A stretch of DNA of 64,000 nt, from assembly GCF_024868665.1 (NCBI RefSeq), contig NC_079890.1, positions 31,559,174 through 31,623,173 of the forward strand, given 5' to 3'. Positions 32,143-47,100 of the stretch are shown here, one piece after another. The translations under genes were made by a program, and so were the position numbers. How positions within the stretch are numbered: the stretch's first letter is position 1; the number at the start of each line of letters is the position of its first letter. The notes under the pieces were generated by a model, which was given only the letters and a program-made list of their open reading frames with translations, had not been told where the DNA came from and did not search any database. This DNA is from Triplophysa rosa (Eukaryota > Chordata > Actinopteri > Cypriniformes > Nemacheilidae).

Positions 32143-35100
32143 CTGTACAGAAGAGAGAGACAGAGAAAAAAGAGAGAAGATGTTTATTACCGAGCGATTG
32201 TGGAAGGAAAAATTTGCATATAATGTAACCTACATGAATGAAGAGTCAATTAGTGATTTTAATGTCCAGTGTTGAGGTTGCCAGGTTTATTGCATGCAGT
32301 CACATTGGCCCTCATTTATCAAACGAACGTAGAAACCAGCATACACCCTAGCGAAATAATCAGCTTACGACAACGCTGATGTGTGATTCATTAAACTTTC
32401 GTATGCGGCCAATTCCGAATAATCGTAACTTGATAAATGCGGCGACTGATATCGATCGTAATGAATTCAGGGTGTAGACGCCTCGCCCCTAGATCCAGCC
32501 AAAAAAGGGGAACTTTTCTGATTTAGAAATTGAATCTTTAACCTTGAAAAGTGGAATCAAAGGAACTAAAAATAAACTGTTTGGAAAGACATCACTACTG
32601 CGGTCAACAGCGTTGGCATAGTGAACCGAACTGCAGCTCATCAGGTTTGTATTTTTTATTGGATATGTACAGTGAGGGAAATAATTATTTGATCCCCTGC
32701 TGATTTTGTAAGTTTCCTGCTTACAAAGAAAAGAAGGGTCTATCATTTTTATTTGTAGGTTTATTTTAACAGATAGAGACAAAATATTTAAAAAAAAATC
32801 AGGGGAAAATGTTATATAAAGGTTATAAACTGATTTGCATTTCAGTCAGTGAAATAAATATTTGATCCCCTACCAACAAGCAAGAATTCTGGCTCCACAG
32901 ATTGGTTATGTGCCAATATGGAGCACAGATTAGTACTGTCACTTTAAGAAAGTACTCCTAAATCAGCTTGTTATGTATATAAAAGATGCCTGCCAACAGA
33001 ATCTGTATATTCCAATTCAACCTCTCCAACACCATGGTCCAGACCAAATAAGTTTAAAAAGATGTCAGAGACAAGATTGAAAACCTGCACAAACCTTGAA
33101 TAGGCTACAGACAGAAGCTTGGTGAGGAGGAGACAACTGTTGGTGTGATTATTTGGAAATAGAAGAAATACAAAATAACTATCAAATGCCCTTGATCTGG
33201 AGCTCCCTGCCAGATTTCCCCAATGGAGCAAAGTTGATCATGAGAAAGGTTAAAGATCAGCCCAGAACTACAAGGAAAAAGCTTGTTAATGATTTCAAGA
33301 CAGTTGGGACCACAGTTAGCAAGCAAAACATTGGTAACACGCTATACCACAATAGATTGAAATCCTGAAGCACCTGCAAGGTCCTCCTGCCCAAGAAGGC
33401 CCGTCTGGCTCGTCTGAAGTTTGACAATGAACATCAAGATGATTCAGAAAAGGTTTGGAGAAAGTGATGAGAGACCAAAATAGACTCCTGTATTTGGAGG
33501 GAGAGAAATGCTGACTATGAAACCAAAAACAACATAACTAAAGAGAAGCACAGTGTTGGAAACATTATGCTTTAAGGCTTTTTCTCTGCTACAGGTATAC
33601 AGGATGACTTCACCGCATTGAGGGGCTGAGGGACGGGCCAATGTACCATAAAATCTTGGACGAGAACCTCCTCCCCTTAACTAGATCACTGAAGATGGGT
33701 CGTGGATGTGCCTTTAACATGACAAAGACCCAAAACATATTGCCAAGACAACCAAAGAGTGGCTTAAGGAGAAGCACATTAAAGGTCTCTAGACCCTAGT
33801 CCTATAGAAAATCTGTGAAGGAGGCGAAAACTCCAATTTGCTGAGTGACAGCCAAGAAACCTTAAAGATTGACAGAGGAGTGGACTAAATGTATCCTGAC
33901 ACATGTGCAAACCTGGTGACCAACTATCAGAAATGTTTTACCTCTGTGCTTGTCAACGGTTTCAACAACCAAGTACAAAGTTATTTTTTCTCAGGGATCA
34001 AATACTTCTTTCACTGACTGAAATGCAAAATCAATTTATAACCTTCATATAACATTTTTTCCCGATTTTTTTTTAAATATTTTGTCTATATCAGTTAAAA
34101 TAAACCTACCATAAAAATTATAGACCCTTCATTTCTTTGTAAGCAGGCAAACTTACAAAATCAGCAGGGGATCAAATAATTATTTCCCTCACTGTATGTT
34201 TTGTAAATATCACTGCAAATTATTATTGTTACATTAATGTGTTAATGTAAACATGAATGTAGATATAAATACTGATAATTTTTGCGGCGCAATTATAGAA
34301 TAATGTTTATGTAAATGTTTTTGCAATTTTCTTCATTTAGGTGAAGAAAAAATGGTCTGTGGCAGAGGAGATAGATGCATGTTTCTAAAGAGGATAAAAG
34401 TTTAAAATCTAACCCTGCTAATCTTGCATTTCAGGCTGCTTAAATCAAGCACACACAGTTTTCTGTCTGCTTCATTAATTTTTTTCTCTTTTAGATCTGT
34501 CGGAGGCAAGAACCAGCGGTCTTCAGCCCCCACAAACCTGCCTGGAGCCTGCCACACAAAGCCAGGCAACCTCGAGCTGTGACCCAGTGCGTGTCTTTCA
34601 CACACACCCAAGCACAAATAAACATTGCACAAATAAAAAAACATTAAAGCATGCGTGTTGTCTGTTTTCAATAGAATGCCTATTTGTCAAACAAAGAAGC
34701 TTTCACCTTACAAATAGATACTTACCCATTGCTTATAGGCCTAATAATATTGATTATTGTAGTTTTTAATGTTTTACTTTTAATTGTGTATTTTAATTGT
34801 CGTAAATTATCTTAGAAGTAGGCTAGCCTAAAATCTCATCAGTTTCTTTACACCAAAGCACCTGTTAACCTTGTAATTTCAAACAATTAAATGTTCATAT
34901 AATTAAGCTAGAAAAGAAAATAGGCCTACTTTATAAATCGCTTTGGAATTTATTTTTACATTTGACACACTAAATGAAAAAAATGTGAATATTTCTATTT
35001 GTCATTATTCCTTTTCAGTCATCAAAAGGGTAAAGCGTACATGGACCTTCACCTTATCTCACAACTTGCATACACGAGCTGAGACCTGTCGTGAGATTTG

Positions 35101-38100
35101 AACGTAGCAACCGCTCACGCCCATATTGATAAATGAAAAGTTTTGCGTGGAAGCAAACGAATGCACAGTTTTCTGGCGTACGATCGTTTGATAAATGAGG
35201 GCAATTGTGTTTTAGTGGGTTGCAGTGTGGTTGCCAAGGCAATGCTAAGTGGTTGCTAGGTTGTTCTGGGTGAGGTAAATCAACATTTTAAGAGATGACC
35301 AAAAGAAATAAAATCAAATTAAACTGTGAACAGAAGTGGGGAAGTATCACAAAAGGGGTCATGAAAAGGGCAAATGCAAGACAAAACCAAGAGGAAGTGA
35401 AAGAAAGAAAAAAGAGGAAGAGAAAGAGAAAAGGGTGCACTTAACCCTCAGGACCCTTAATGCAGTGGTTCTCAAACTGGGGGCCGTGGCCCCCTGGGGG
35501 GCCCCAAGATGGATCCAGGGGGCCACAGATTTTGTGGCATTTTATGAAATATAGAAATTTATCATAGATTTTATGCAATCAAACATCAGAAAAATGACAC
35601 CACCAACCAAAAGAATTGAGGTTCCAGCATTGTATAACTGAATGTTTTTGGTTTAATTAAAATTTTAAGATTATACGTCTTTATATGGGGGGCCACAAAG
35701 CGATGCACTTAACACAAAGGGGGCCTTACAACAAAAAAGTTTGAGAACCACTGCCTTAATGTAATCTTAGAGGACAAATTTGGGCACTTTGTGATCCCTA
35801 TGACATTTTAAAGGAATCTTTTTTTATATATATAAATAATCCTTTTTAAATAAATGTAACAACAGTCAAGTTCTGCTTTATTTTGCATTTTATTTTTTAT
35901 CTTGTTCAAATTATTCAAATACGCCATTCATTTGAATGTAAAATAAGCCTTTTTTTAATGTTATTTTCACCTAAAATTAACTTTTTCATAAAAATCTTTA
36001 TTCTACAAGTAAAACACAGTGAAAACCTCACCGTTTTGTGACATCTTAAGGACATCTGAATGCTTGTAACCATAGTAGGAAAAATGTAAATGGCAGTCAA
36101 ACGGTGTGCTTTCCTGCTGTCTTCAAAATATCTTCTTTTGTGATCAACTGAACAAAATGGAAGTCAATGGTGGCCAAGAACTTTTTGGTTACAAGCATTC
36201 TTCCAAATATCTTTCTCTGTGTTCATCAGAACAAAGAAATATATACAGATTTGTAAAAACTCGAATGTGAAAAAATGATGACAGAATTTTCATTTTTGGG
36301 TGAACTGTTCCTTTGAGGCTTGCTAAGGTGCTATTGTGTAATTTCTGAAGTGAAAGACAATTTTTGCCAGGTGAAAGATAAAACAGGTAGCAAAAATCCC
36401 CTGTACTTACAATAAAGTGCTGCAGCATACATACAGCAGTGACCAGAATATCTTACAAGATTTGGAAACACCTCATCAATCACAAAGCACAGCACTAAAA
36501 ACACTCAAAACACCTTTGCATCTGCATAGCAACCGCCTGGCAACCCTCCAACATGGAGGCAAGTCCTGGACAAGCAAGCATCATTTACATTTTCTTCTAA
36601 AACAACCATAAAAATCTTTATTAAATTGACTCCAAACTGCACCTTTTTAAGTTTATTTATGGGCCTTTCAAAATGACTTTAAGGACAGGAAAAATCAAGG
36701 GAGAAATAAAACCACTGAGGGGGGAGAAGTGAAACTTATGTCCTCAAGAAGAGGTCCTTGTGAGTCGGGAAGTATTTTTTTCCAATTCAATTTTTACAGA
36801 GATGTATAAAACATCATACAAAATGAACAAAAACCAGCGCAGACATAAATCACAACAATGAAATACAATCCCATGAAGCACTGCGATGAATAATAAATAT
36901 AATGAAAAAATAGAAAACAATTGATTTCAAGGCGCCTGGTTAATTTGATGAATTTAACAACATCAGAGCTCACGCAAGATCTATTAATAAGTTTATAAGT
37001 CACTGTTTTAAAACAATCACTCTTGCACTTTATTTTTGTATTATTTGGAATATGTTCACAAGCAATTGCATTTGGTCACATTTATCACTAACCTGGAACA
37101 GAGGTCCCCAGAGCAACAAATACCACAGCGGTGACTGAATCCTTCAGGCCAACGGTGCAGCCGAAGTGTGAAGCGAGATCACCCGTGATCGCCGTCAAGA
37201 CGCCAATCAGACCGATGGACACAATGAAGCACGCCCATCCGTTCCAATACTCCGTGGGTGGCACGAATGCAAAGAGAACCTTCCAGAAGACCGTGAGGAA
37301 GTGCATGATGTAGTCAAAGCAGGATGGAAGACGCTCTTCACCGCTCTCCTCCTCATCGTCATCCCCTGATGGGTCAAAGTGAAACAGACGTGACTTGAAA
37401 TGAAAAACTGCTCGAATGATTGCAGAGTAGATCGTATGTTTAATCAAAAAATACTTTCATAGCTATACTGGAACATTGAACAGGGTGTAAGGATGAACAA
37501 ACAGGAAGTTGCATACCTGCGCTCACAGTAACAGCACTAACAAACTGCTCTCGCCAGCTACTGCTGCCCACAACCAGAGCCAGGTTAGTCTTCTTAAGGA
37601 GCTTATCCACTGTATTCTACAACACACCGAACCAAATAAAGCGTTTTGTTTTCATTATGAACTTTATCAATTATTTTCATCTTACATATATCTGTTTTAC
37701 CTTAAACTCATAGGACTCTTCAATCACCACCTCCAGCCTGGTATGTTCTCCCAGACTGGGACATCCCATCTTTGCCACTTCCTCATCCTCCGCCCCAATC
37801 TCTGGCTTATTCTCATTTGAGTCTCCTAAAGTACACAAACATAAACCAACAGAGAAACATGTTATCGAAAATGGGAAAATATAATATTATATATTATTGT
37901 TTGTTAAGGTACATCTAGGGGGCCATGTTATTAAGTTAATTATTACAAGTAGAGCTTGGTCATATATTCAAAATTTTAATTAAAATAACTCAATATATAC
38001 AGTATATGGATTATCACAAGAATTTGGAAAGATGTTATCAAAACTTAATATACTGTATATATTTCTGCTCTAGAATTTTTGAAAAAGGTGATATTTTTGC

Positions 38101-41100
38101 CCCAATTAAAAACACTTGTGTCGCTTGCTGTCCATTTTGATAATGATGAGTAATGACAAGAGATGTTTTCGCTACTCGTGAGGTGTAAAAAAAAAGAGTG
38201 AAATTGCCTATTCATCTTCATTTTCAGCAATATTCAATATTTATGATATTCTGTAATTGTGTATCTTCATAACAGTTTCAATAATATCTAATATGTACAT
38301 ACGTAATATATCACCCAGCCTTATTATGAATTTGGTCAGAGTGAATAAAAAAACAAGAGGAACTGTAACAATGACTAAAGGCAACGAGCGAAATTGCTTG
38401 ATGGAGAGATAAGCTTTCCTCAACTTCCAAAACTGACAGGCAGGACATTCCATAAATCTTATTATGAATGTCATTATGATAATTGAATTGTGAAGTAAGG
38501 ATTTTGGGATGGAGGGGGTCTTTGCCGGAAAAAGGCTGCATAAATAACGTAGGGAATAGCGATAGCCTCCAGTCACACTGCTAACGTGAGCTGACACAGA
38601 GACGGGCGATTATTTCTGGAGGTCACGTACTTCACAGTCTGCAGGTATTATTGAATAATGCTTTACTGTAAAAATATACAGCAACGGAAAAATGTAAGAG
38701 TCCATTTTTAAATTATTTTCAGTTTTTCTGAATTTACTTTTTATAGGTAAGTATTTAGGTAAAAGGATCATTTTTGTTTTATTCTCTAAACCACCAACAA
38801 TATTTAGCCTAAATTTCAAATAAAATATTGTTTCTATTTGCATTTATTTGCAAAAAATGAGAACTGGAGAAACAGGTCAAAATAACAGAAAAGATGCTCT
38901 GTATTTTTTCAGACCTCAAATACTGCAAAGAAAGTTTATATTCACTTTTAAGCAATACAACAGTAATACTTCTACATGTATTTGGGTAAAGTTAAAAAAT
39001 TATTTATTATGTGATAACCTCAATTTTTTCAGTGACTGTAGGCACATTACTCTTTACTAAGCCAGAAGATGTTAACCAATCTATACTAAAGGACAGAGAG
39101 AATGTATTTTCCTTATAATAAAATCGAGTCTTTAAGCTTAAAAGAACGTTACGTACTTACTGAGGCTTCAAACACGAACCCTCAAATCATCCACTTTTGT
39201 TTTTTTTATTTCTCTTTTTTATCTGTAAACTTTCATCTCGTATGGCTTTGTTCAAGCTGTGCTCATTAAATGACCTCTACGCTTGCTGTATTTGCTGCTT
39301 TGCCTGCGCTGATCATTTACATTGCTTTATTTTTTGTTTCATGTCTGAGAATGTGCAGCAGAAAATGACACAAAAACACGACTGCTGGTGTAAATATGAG
39401 GAGGACAGTTGCTTCATTCTGGCTAATCTGTAAACAGTTTCTTTTTACACCATGAACTCGATTAGCGAAGGTGTGAAGGCATGAGATTAATGGGTGGTAA
39501 TATTAGAAGGCAACCCTTAAGCACACGCACACATCTAACTTACTTTAAAAGACTCATTTAAGCAGTTCTTGCATGTATACCAAATGTTTTGCATATCTTT
39601 GCATTTTTGCTGATTCTATATTCTTTATTTGAAAAGCAGTGAGTGATAAGAATAAGATTCAGTTTTATTACTATAAAATAATAATTGCAACAATACATTT
39701 AAATCTTTTTATCTTTTTCTTATAATTGATCGTTATCTTTCATTATAATTGTATTTAAGTTATCACCATAAGAATTTATGTGTAATTTATTTTATTTATT
39801 TATGAAGATGATGGTGATACACATCATTAAAATGGAGCAAGATTAATTGAATGCATAATTGTAAATGTATCAATTGACTGTGATGTTCCTCATTTGTAAA
39901 TCACTTTAAATAAAAGCATCTCCTAAATGACCAAATGTAACTGCAAAAGTGTTAAGCTTTTTATTGCTTCGATGTGTTACTTCTGAAGTTTTAAATGCAA
40001 CACTAATATGGCAATGCTTTTCTGAAAAGCTGCTTGTAAATAATGGGAATTTTGAAAAGCTCTACAGTACAGTAATACATATAAGTACATTTATGCACAC
40101 ACATATTCACATGTCACTTTACCGTGTTTTTGTCCAATCTCAAGTAACACCGGCTCTCCTAACTCAATGCTGAAGGTCTTGTTCTTTTCATACTCTTCAT
40201 CATCTATAATCTTCACCTCGATTATCTTCCTGTAGACAGATAAGCAGTGACAGATATACTTCAAGACTGTGTTATACAATTAATTTGATCTGTGAATCCC
40301 TTTCAAACTATAAACCCATTTAACAAGTTCATTAACACATGAGAACATGTCATTCTGTAACACACTTACATAATCTCAGTTTTCATTTCTTTAGCACATG
40401 CCTGTACACACCGTGACTGTGAATACCGAAGATTTCCATTTAAGTAACTCGTATGTATTCATTCGTAATAAATGGCAGGATTTGCATAACCCTGACATAA
40501 CAACACACCCAATGCGTCATAACTTCATGCATTATTAATGACGATATGTGGTGCCAATGTAAACAATGCTATTGAGGGTGGAAGCTGTAAGTACAGGATT
40601 TAGTGAAATTGCTTTTTCATTAAAAAACAAAGTGAGAACATCTATCATCACTGAGAGAGATGTACAGCAGTGGTCCTTCAGTACCCATGGTTCAGAGGTG
40701 AGGTTCACATAAGGGACAGGGTGGTGCTTGTCTACCCAGATTAAGAGCTGGTCTAACCAATCATCATTGTAAAAGGTTTTAATAAACATTTTATAAAATT
40801 GCAATTACATAATTACTTTACAGTACGAATACATTCATAGCATTTTGAGATTTTAGTTTCAGGTATGAAAACTTGGTAACACCTTACAATAGATTTCCAT
40901 TAATTAGCATTAGTTAACATGACCTAACAATGAACAATAATACATCAACAGCATTTATTAATCTTAGCTAATGTTACTTTCAACAATTACATGTTTTAAA
41001 TCAAACTGTGTATCTATTAACATTAACTAATACACAATGAACTAATATGAACAAACTATGTACAACTGTATTAACAAAGATTAATAAATGCTGTAATGCT

Positions 41101-44100
41101 AGTTTAGGTTAGCAATTGCACTAAAAATGTTAAGAAATAAAACCATTTTGTGAAATGTTACCAAAAACTTTGAATGTGTATGATGATTTGAAAATGGTTG
41201 CTGGCACATGCTTTCTATGTAATATCCATGTTACTGATGTTATTGAACAGAGGGACATTAGTTAAATCCTTGGGGGCGGTTTCCCGGACCGGCCTTATAC
41301 CTAGTCCCAGACTAATTTGAAAGTTAGGGCTGTCTGGACCAAAAACTATTTACACTGACATATCTTAAAATACATCAGTGCAATTGTTTTGTATCAAGAT
41401 GTACACAGTCATTTTTTGTAAAGTATGTTTTTTAAAATGACTTAAATATCCTAATTTAACTAAGGCCTAGTCCTGATTCAAGATAATCCCTGTCCGGGAA
41501 ACCGCCCCTTGATGTTCTATTTTTAGATTAAATTCAGTAGGTTATGTAAAATGCCATAAATAAATTGCGGCACAAAAAAGAAGTCCAGGATATTTGATCA
41601 AAACCTAGTAGTTCTGGCCCTTACCATTAGTATATATATTTAACCAGTGGTTCTTAAACTTTTTCATTGTAAGGCCCCCTTTGTTTAGAGTCCATTGCCG
41701 CCCCCCCAAATAAAGACTTATAATGTTAATTTTAGAATTTTAATTAAACCAGAAACATATTCAGTTATACAATGCTGGAACATCAATTCTTTTGTTTGGT
41801 GGTCTTATTTTTCTGATATTTGATTGCATAAAATCTATGATAAATTTCCATATTTTATAAAATGCCACAAAATCTGTGGCCCCCAGTATGAGAACCACTG
41901 TATTAAACTAACATCATGGTACGAAAAACACAGAAGGGAAAATATTATGTATTACTACCCAACTGAGTCAGCGATACACACACACACACACACACCGTAT
42001 CTGTATATGTATAAATCAGTGGTCACAAACTTATAATTCACTTTTATTACAGCTGTAATACCTCACAATGTCCCTTCTACTGACTTCATTACCCAGAGAA
42101 ATATATTCATCTTTGTTCAATTAAGATTGACAGATACTTTAAATTAAAGCAGGATTAATCAATAGCCCCTCATCATCTTTTGTATTAGAAACACGCTGTG
42201 AAAGAGACAGACAGAGCAAGAGACAAAAATGAGCAAATACATTTTTAAACTTCTGTTGACGTTGAGATTTACAAAAAGACACACGTTAAGTCCTCTGTGA
42301 GAACAAGCAAACATTCGCACTTAGATCTCTTTATAAATCATAACTCATAAGTGCCTTTCACAGTTATTCTTCCTTCTTTCTCTTCAGCACTTCTGAGCGG
42401 TTTTCCTCTCATCGTGTTTCTCTCCATCCAGATCAACCTTTACTGTACCTCAGGTTATTCATGAGTTGAGATCAGAAATCCTCCAGAGAAAACACACTTC
42501 AGTTCCTCACCTTTCCCTGCCCTCTGGCTTTGAAAAGTCTGGCTCTCTACTTAACTTCTGCTCCAACTCACTTTTGCTTTTCCTCTCGCCATCACTCTGT
42601 CTCTATGTCTTTCTGTCACCCTCTAATACTGCTAGTAAATTTTCCATGCCCTCCATTTCATTCCATCTCTTTGCTGTGCTCTTACTAGATTTTTTGTGTG
42701 TTCTTGAACTGAATCCAAACGTTCAATTAAGATCTTGTCAGCTATGTGTTTTATTGCATTTGCCTCACACAAAGGCATGCACGCACGCACGCACGCACAC
42801 AGGCACGCACGCACACACACACAATGAAAAGAAAAGCTGAAGAGAAAGTAGTAGGAAGGACACAGGAAATAAGAGAAATGCACCCACTTTTTATGTGCTT
42901 TTTGTTGTTTTGTTTTATTTTGAAAATTTAGCAAATTGGGTACCATTTTTTTCGACCAATGGAATCACTTTGATTATAAGTCAAATATTAAAGCATCACT
43001 TCACCACTGCAATCCAGCCCTCGGAACGGTCTTATTAAAAAATGCAGAACCACATGCCCTGACATGTTCTGTTATAATTCTCTTCTCCATCATTTGATGG
43101 ATTACTGCTGCCATGATCAATAGAAAACATACACGTCACCTGAAATGATCAAATTAAAGAAGCAACGTGTAGATTTTAGCAGCATCTAGAGGTGAGGTTG
43201 CGAATTGCAACCAATGGCTCACTCCACCCCTCCCTTTTGAAGCGCTACGGTGGCTGACACAGAACTAAGATGTCTTCCGCTGTGTATGTGGATAGAAATA
43301 GCTAATTCTGAATCAGAATCATAAAGAGCTTTATTGACAAGTGTGCTTGGACACACAAGGAATTTGTCTTAGCTTCCAGTGCACATACAGGTTAAAAAGT
43401 GACAAAGCACAGGTAACAAAACGTAAAAAATAAATATGTGAGAGACAACACACATTTGACAAAAAGGACAATATTAGACAAAAGGACAATAGACAGTATA
43501 TTGTATGTACAGATGTGCTATATACAAATCATACTGTGTTATATACAAGTTATGCAGGGGAATGTGGAAAGCTGACTAAGGTAATAAAAACATAACGCTT
43601 CATTATGTAATGTCTTTATACACCTCTGAAGACATAGTTATGTATATTATATTGCATGTCTGTCAAAAGATCCTCCGAAAAACTACACACTGGACCTTTA
43701 AGAAAAATAGCACATCGTGCAATAGAGCACAAAAGTGTAGACTTTTGTAAATAAAATACAATCTAAAGTAAGAAATAAGGTGTTTGCATTGAATAAAAAT
43801 TACGGCACAGTGACACACCAACACTTTTACAGACTGCTTAAGCTGGATAGTGACAGTTTAAGAAATTCACTCCAGAGACTTTCATTATGCTAATTGTGTC
43901 GGCAATAAAAGGTACTATGAGTGTGTTCTCCGCTTTACAAATTGTAGCATTAGTGAGCGCCTTATCTAAGTGCACGTCTCAAAACACTCTACCTTAATTT
44001 CTGTCAAGTGTTTTCATTTGCAAATAACGCCTTGGTGTATGTTAAGACATTATCTGTTGAGAGAAGCATTAAATTACACTGACAGCAGCCTCTTTGTTTC

Positions 44101-47100
44101 ATGCTCTCAATATTGGTGTGTTCACCTTCCATGAGTGCGGGGAGAAACACCTTCACATCACCTGCACACACACACACCTCAATCAGCGTCTAATAAAAAC
44201 TCCACATTTAACGTCCCGTAGCTCTTGCTTATGATGATTAGCAGGTTGTGGATCATGCTAATTGAAATGAAGCGAGGACCAACGTGTTCAGAATGTTGAA
44301 CCGCGTACACGGTTTCATTAATGCGACTCACACACTAACACAGGCTGATTAATAAAGATAAATGCTACATGCCAACATATAATTACACGATCAGAGGGAA
44401 GGATGGATGAATTCCATTACTGTTAGCATTTCATTATTTAAGACTTCATTAGCGGTGCTTGCGAAGCAAAGCATTACTTTTACAATTCTTCGTTCTACTA
44501 CAGATTCTAGACAAATCTTTGCATCTAGAGCCCACCCATGTGTCTAGACACTGGAAGAACTTGGAAACTGGGATCTTTTCCAATGGGCCAGTAAACAATT
44601 TTTTTATTTTGATTTATTCCACCAATACAAAATAAATACTTTAGCAGGGATTTAATAGAATAGTTCACCCAAAAATATGTCATCATTACCTCTTGTCAAA
44701 TAAACCTTTATTTCTTCTTCAGATCACAAAAGAAGATATTTTGAATAATGTTGGCGGTAGGTTTTGTGTCTATACAACAGAAGTGAATGGGTACCACCAT
44801 TGTTCGGTTAACAACATTGTTCAAAATATCTTCTTTTGTGTTCTGAAGAAGAAAGACAGTCATACGGTGGTTTGAAATGACAAGGTGACTAAATTAAAGA
44901 ATTTTAATTTTTGGGCGAACTATCACTTTAATGAGCCTAAATTAAGAAAATAACTTTGGACAAAAACCATAAGAGACAGTCTCACTGCACACACACACCT
45001 GTTTGTTTTTGTACACTGTGACGACTTTTCATAGACATAATGATAATACCATACAAACTGTATATTCTATCCCCTAATCCTCATTCTACCCCTGAACCTA
45101 GACTTAACAAAAATCTTTTTGCATATTAATATTTTATATTTATATTCAGTCCCCATCCGGACACGCACGCACACACGCACACACACACACACACACACAC
45201 AAGTTCATGCACCATGGTTTTATATGAAAGTGATAAGCACACCAATGTATTTAAACTTCAGATACTGAGGTCACAGAATACACAAACAAATATATATATA
45301 TATAATCCATCCCATGTACAGTAATCCTCAAAGCAGTTATGCAATGTTATATCTCATGCCCATCAAATCAAAATCATTTCAATGAGCATTACAACATCAG
45401 TAATGCAATCTATATAATCACCCTACAGATACTAAATGCACTGAGATTAGACGGGTTTAATTTAATCACAGAAGAGTGATTCCATCTCAGTCTAGAATCT
45501 GATATGCCTTCGCCTGTTTATGCACTTGAGCGTAGATTGACTGTTGGTTATTGTCTTGTAAGTGTCTTAAGCATCTGTTTGTTTGTTTGGCTAAACAAAC
45601 TGTGTGTGAGAGACAGCCGAGGGTGTGCGGCTATATAGATCATAGCCGTGATGCATCGACGGTACAAAGACGTTCATCATTTATGAGCTGCTCATGTTCT
45701 CCAAATTTCACCACCTGCTCTCTACTCTATACACACACACACGAGACAATGAAAGCAGAACAGAGCAGCTTGGGGCAGTACAGAGACACAGGCATGTTGG
45801 CTCTCCTCCCTCATGATGAATGGTGACACATCTTGGGTGGAGTTATCAATCAAATAAGGTCAGGCGTGTAGTGCTCAGTCATAATTTTGGCTGCTTAAAA
45901 GCAAGCACGTGTTTCGATCTGGCACTCCCTAGACAACAGCTTTCTAATTAAAGAACAACGATGAGCAGCTTATGGGCGGCACGGGCAGCGAATCTGAACG
46001 CTGGGCTAATATGAAGGAATTAGCATTGTGGCCTCTCAGACACAAGCGACACATTATGAAAAAATAAAATGACGAGTATGTACTGTAGTAGGCATTGACT
46101 TTGTTTACATGGACATCAGAACGCAGCATTTTCATCCACTGTGTTAGCAGGCTTGGAGAAATATTTTCGAACCATTAAGCCTGTGGATTAAGCACTTGAT
46201 GTGCATTTGCAAAATTACATATCAGAATCTGTACAAAGACCTTACATAATGAGAAACGTTATGTTTTTATTACCTTAGAATGAGCTATCTACATACACCG
46301 CGGGTCCTCTTACTTGAAATTCACCGTGTTGTTTCAACAGTAGCCTTAAACAGACAAGCTACTCTACAGAGCACTTATCGTAAATACTTTATCTTCTTCG
46401 GCAAAGAAGCAAAAACGTGACGACATCTTAGTGCTGCGTCAGCCACCGTATTGCTTAGAAAGGGAGGGGGAGGGGTGGAGAAAGCCATTGGTTACAATTC
46501 GCAACCTCACCACTAGATGCCGCTAAATTTCATCCACTGGACCTTTAATGTTTTCAAAATAAATCGAAGTTCTTAGAGATGAATGAGGATGATGGAGGAG
46601 GATCTTGAAGATGAATGAGAAAGTGGAGGATAGCTCGACTGAGAACTGATGTTTTGGCAGATTTGAAGTGTCTGTCAAGTGTTCAGACAGGGTACAGAAA
46701 ATTCGGGTTTTTTTTCTCATTTCCTCTCTATTGCAATATCATTATAATGACAGGCTCGTCATAAAGCAATAGACTTTATCGACTACTTTGGAGAACACCT
46801 CAGATGTTATTGAGAGGGTCAGGTGTTGTACATCAGTGGTTCTCAAACTTTTTCGTTGTAAGGCCCCCTTTGTGTTAAGTGCATCGCTTTGCGGCCCCCC
46901 ATATAGAGACGTATAATCTTAAACTTAGAATTTTAATTAAACCAAAAACATTCAGTTATACAATGCTGGAACCTCAATTCGTTTGGTTGGTGGTGTCATT
47001 TTTCTGATGTTTGATTGCATAAAATATATGATAAATTTCTATATTTCATAAAATGCCACAAAATCTGTGGCCCCCCTGGATCCATCTTGGGGCCCCCAGT

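Noticed and set aside
42466..42946. Open frames with HARTHART or VCVRAC repeats
   Set aside because: Products of the GCAC/CA simple repeat in both orientations; no start or splice context.
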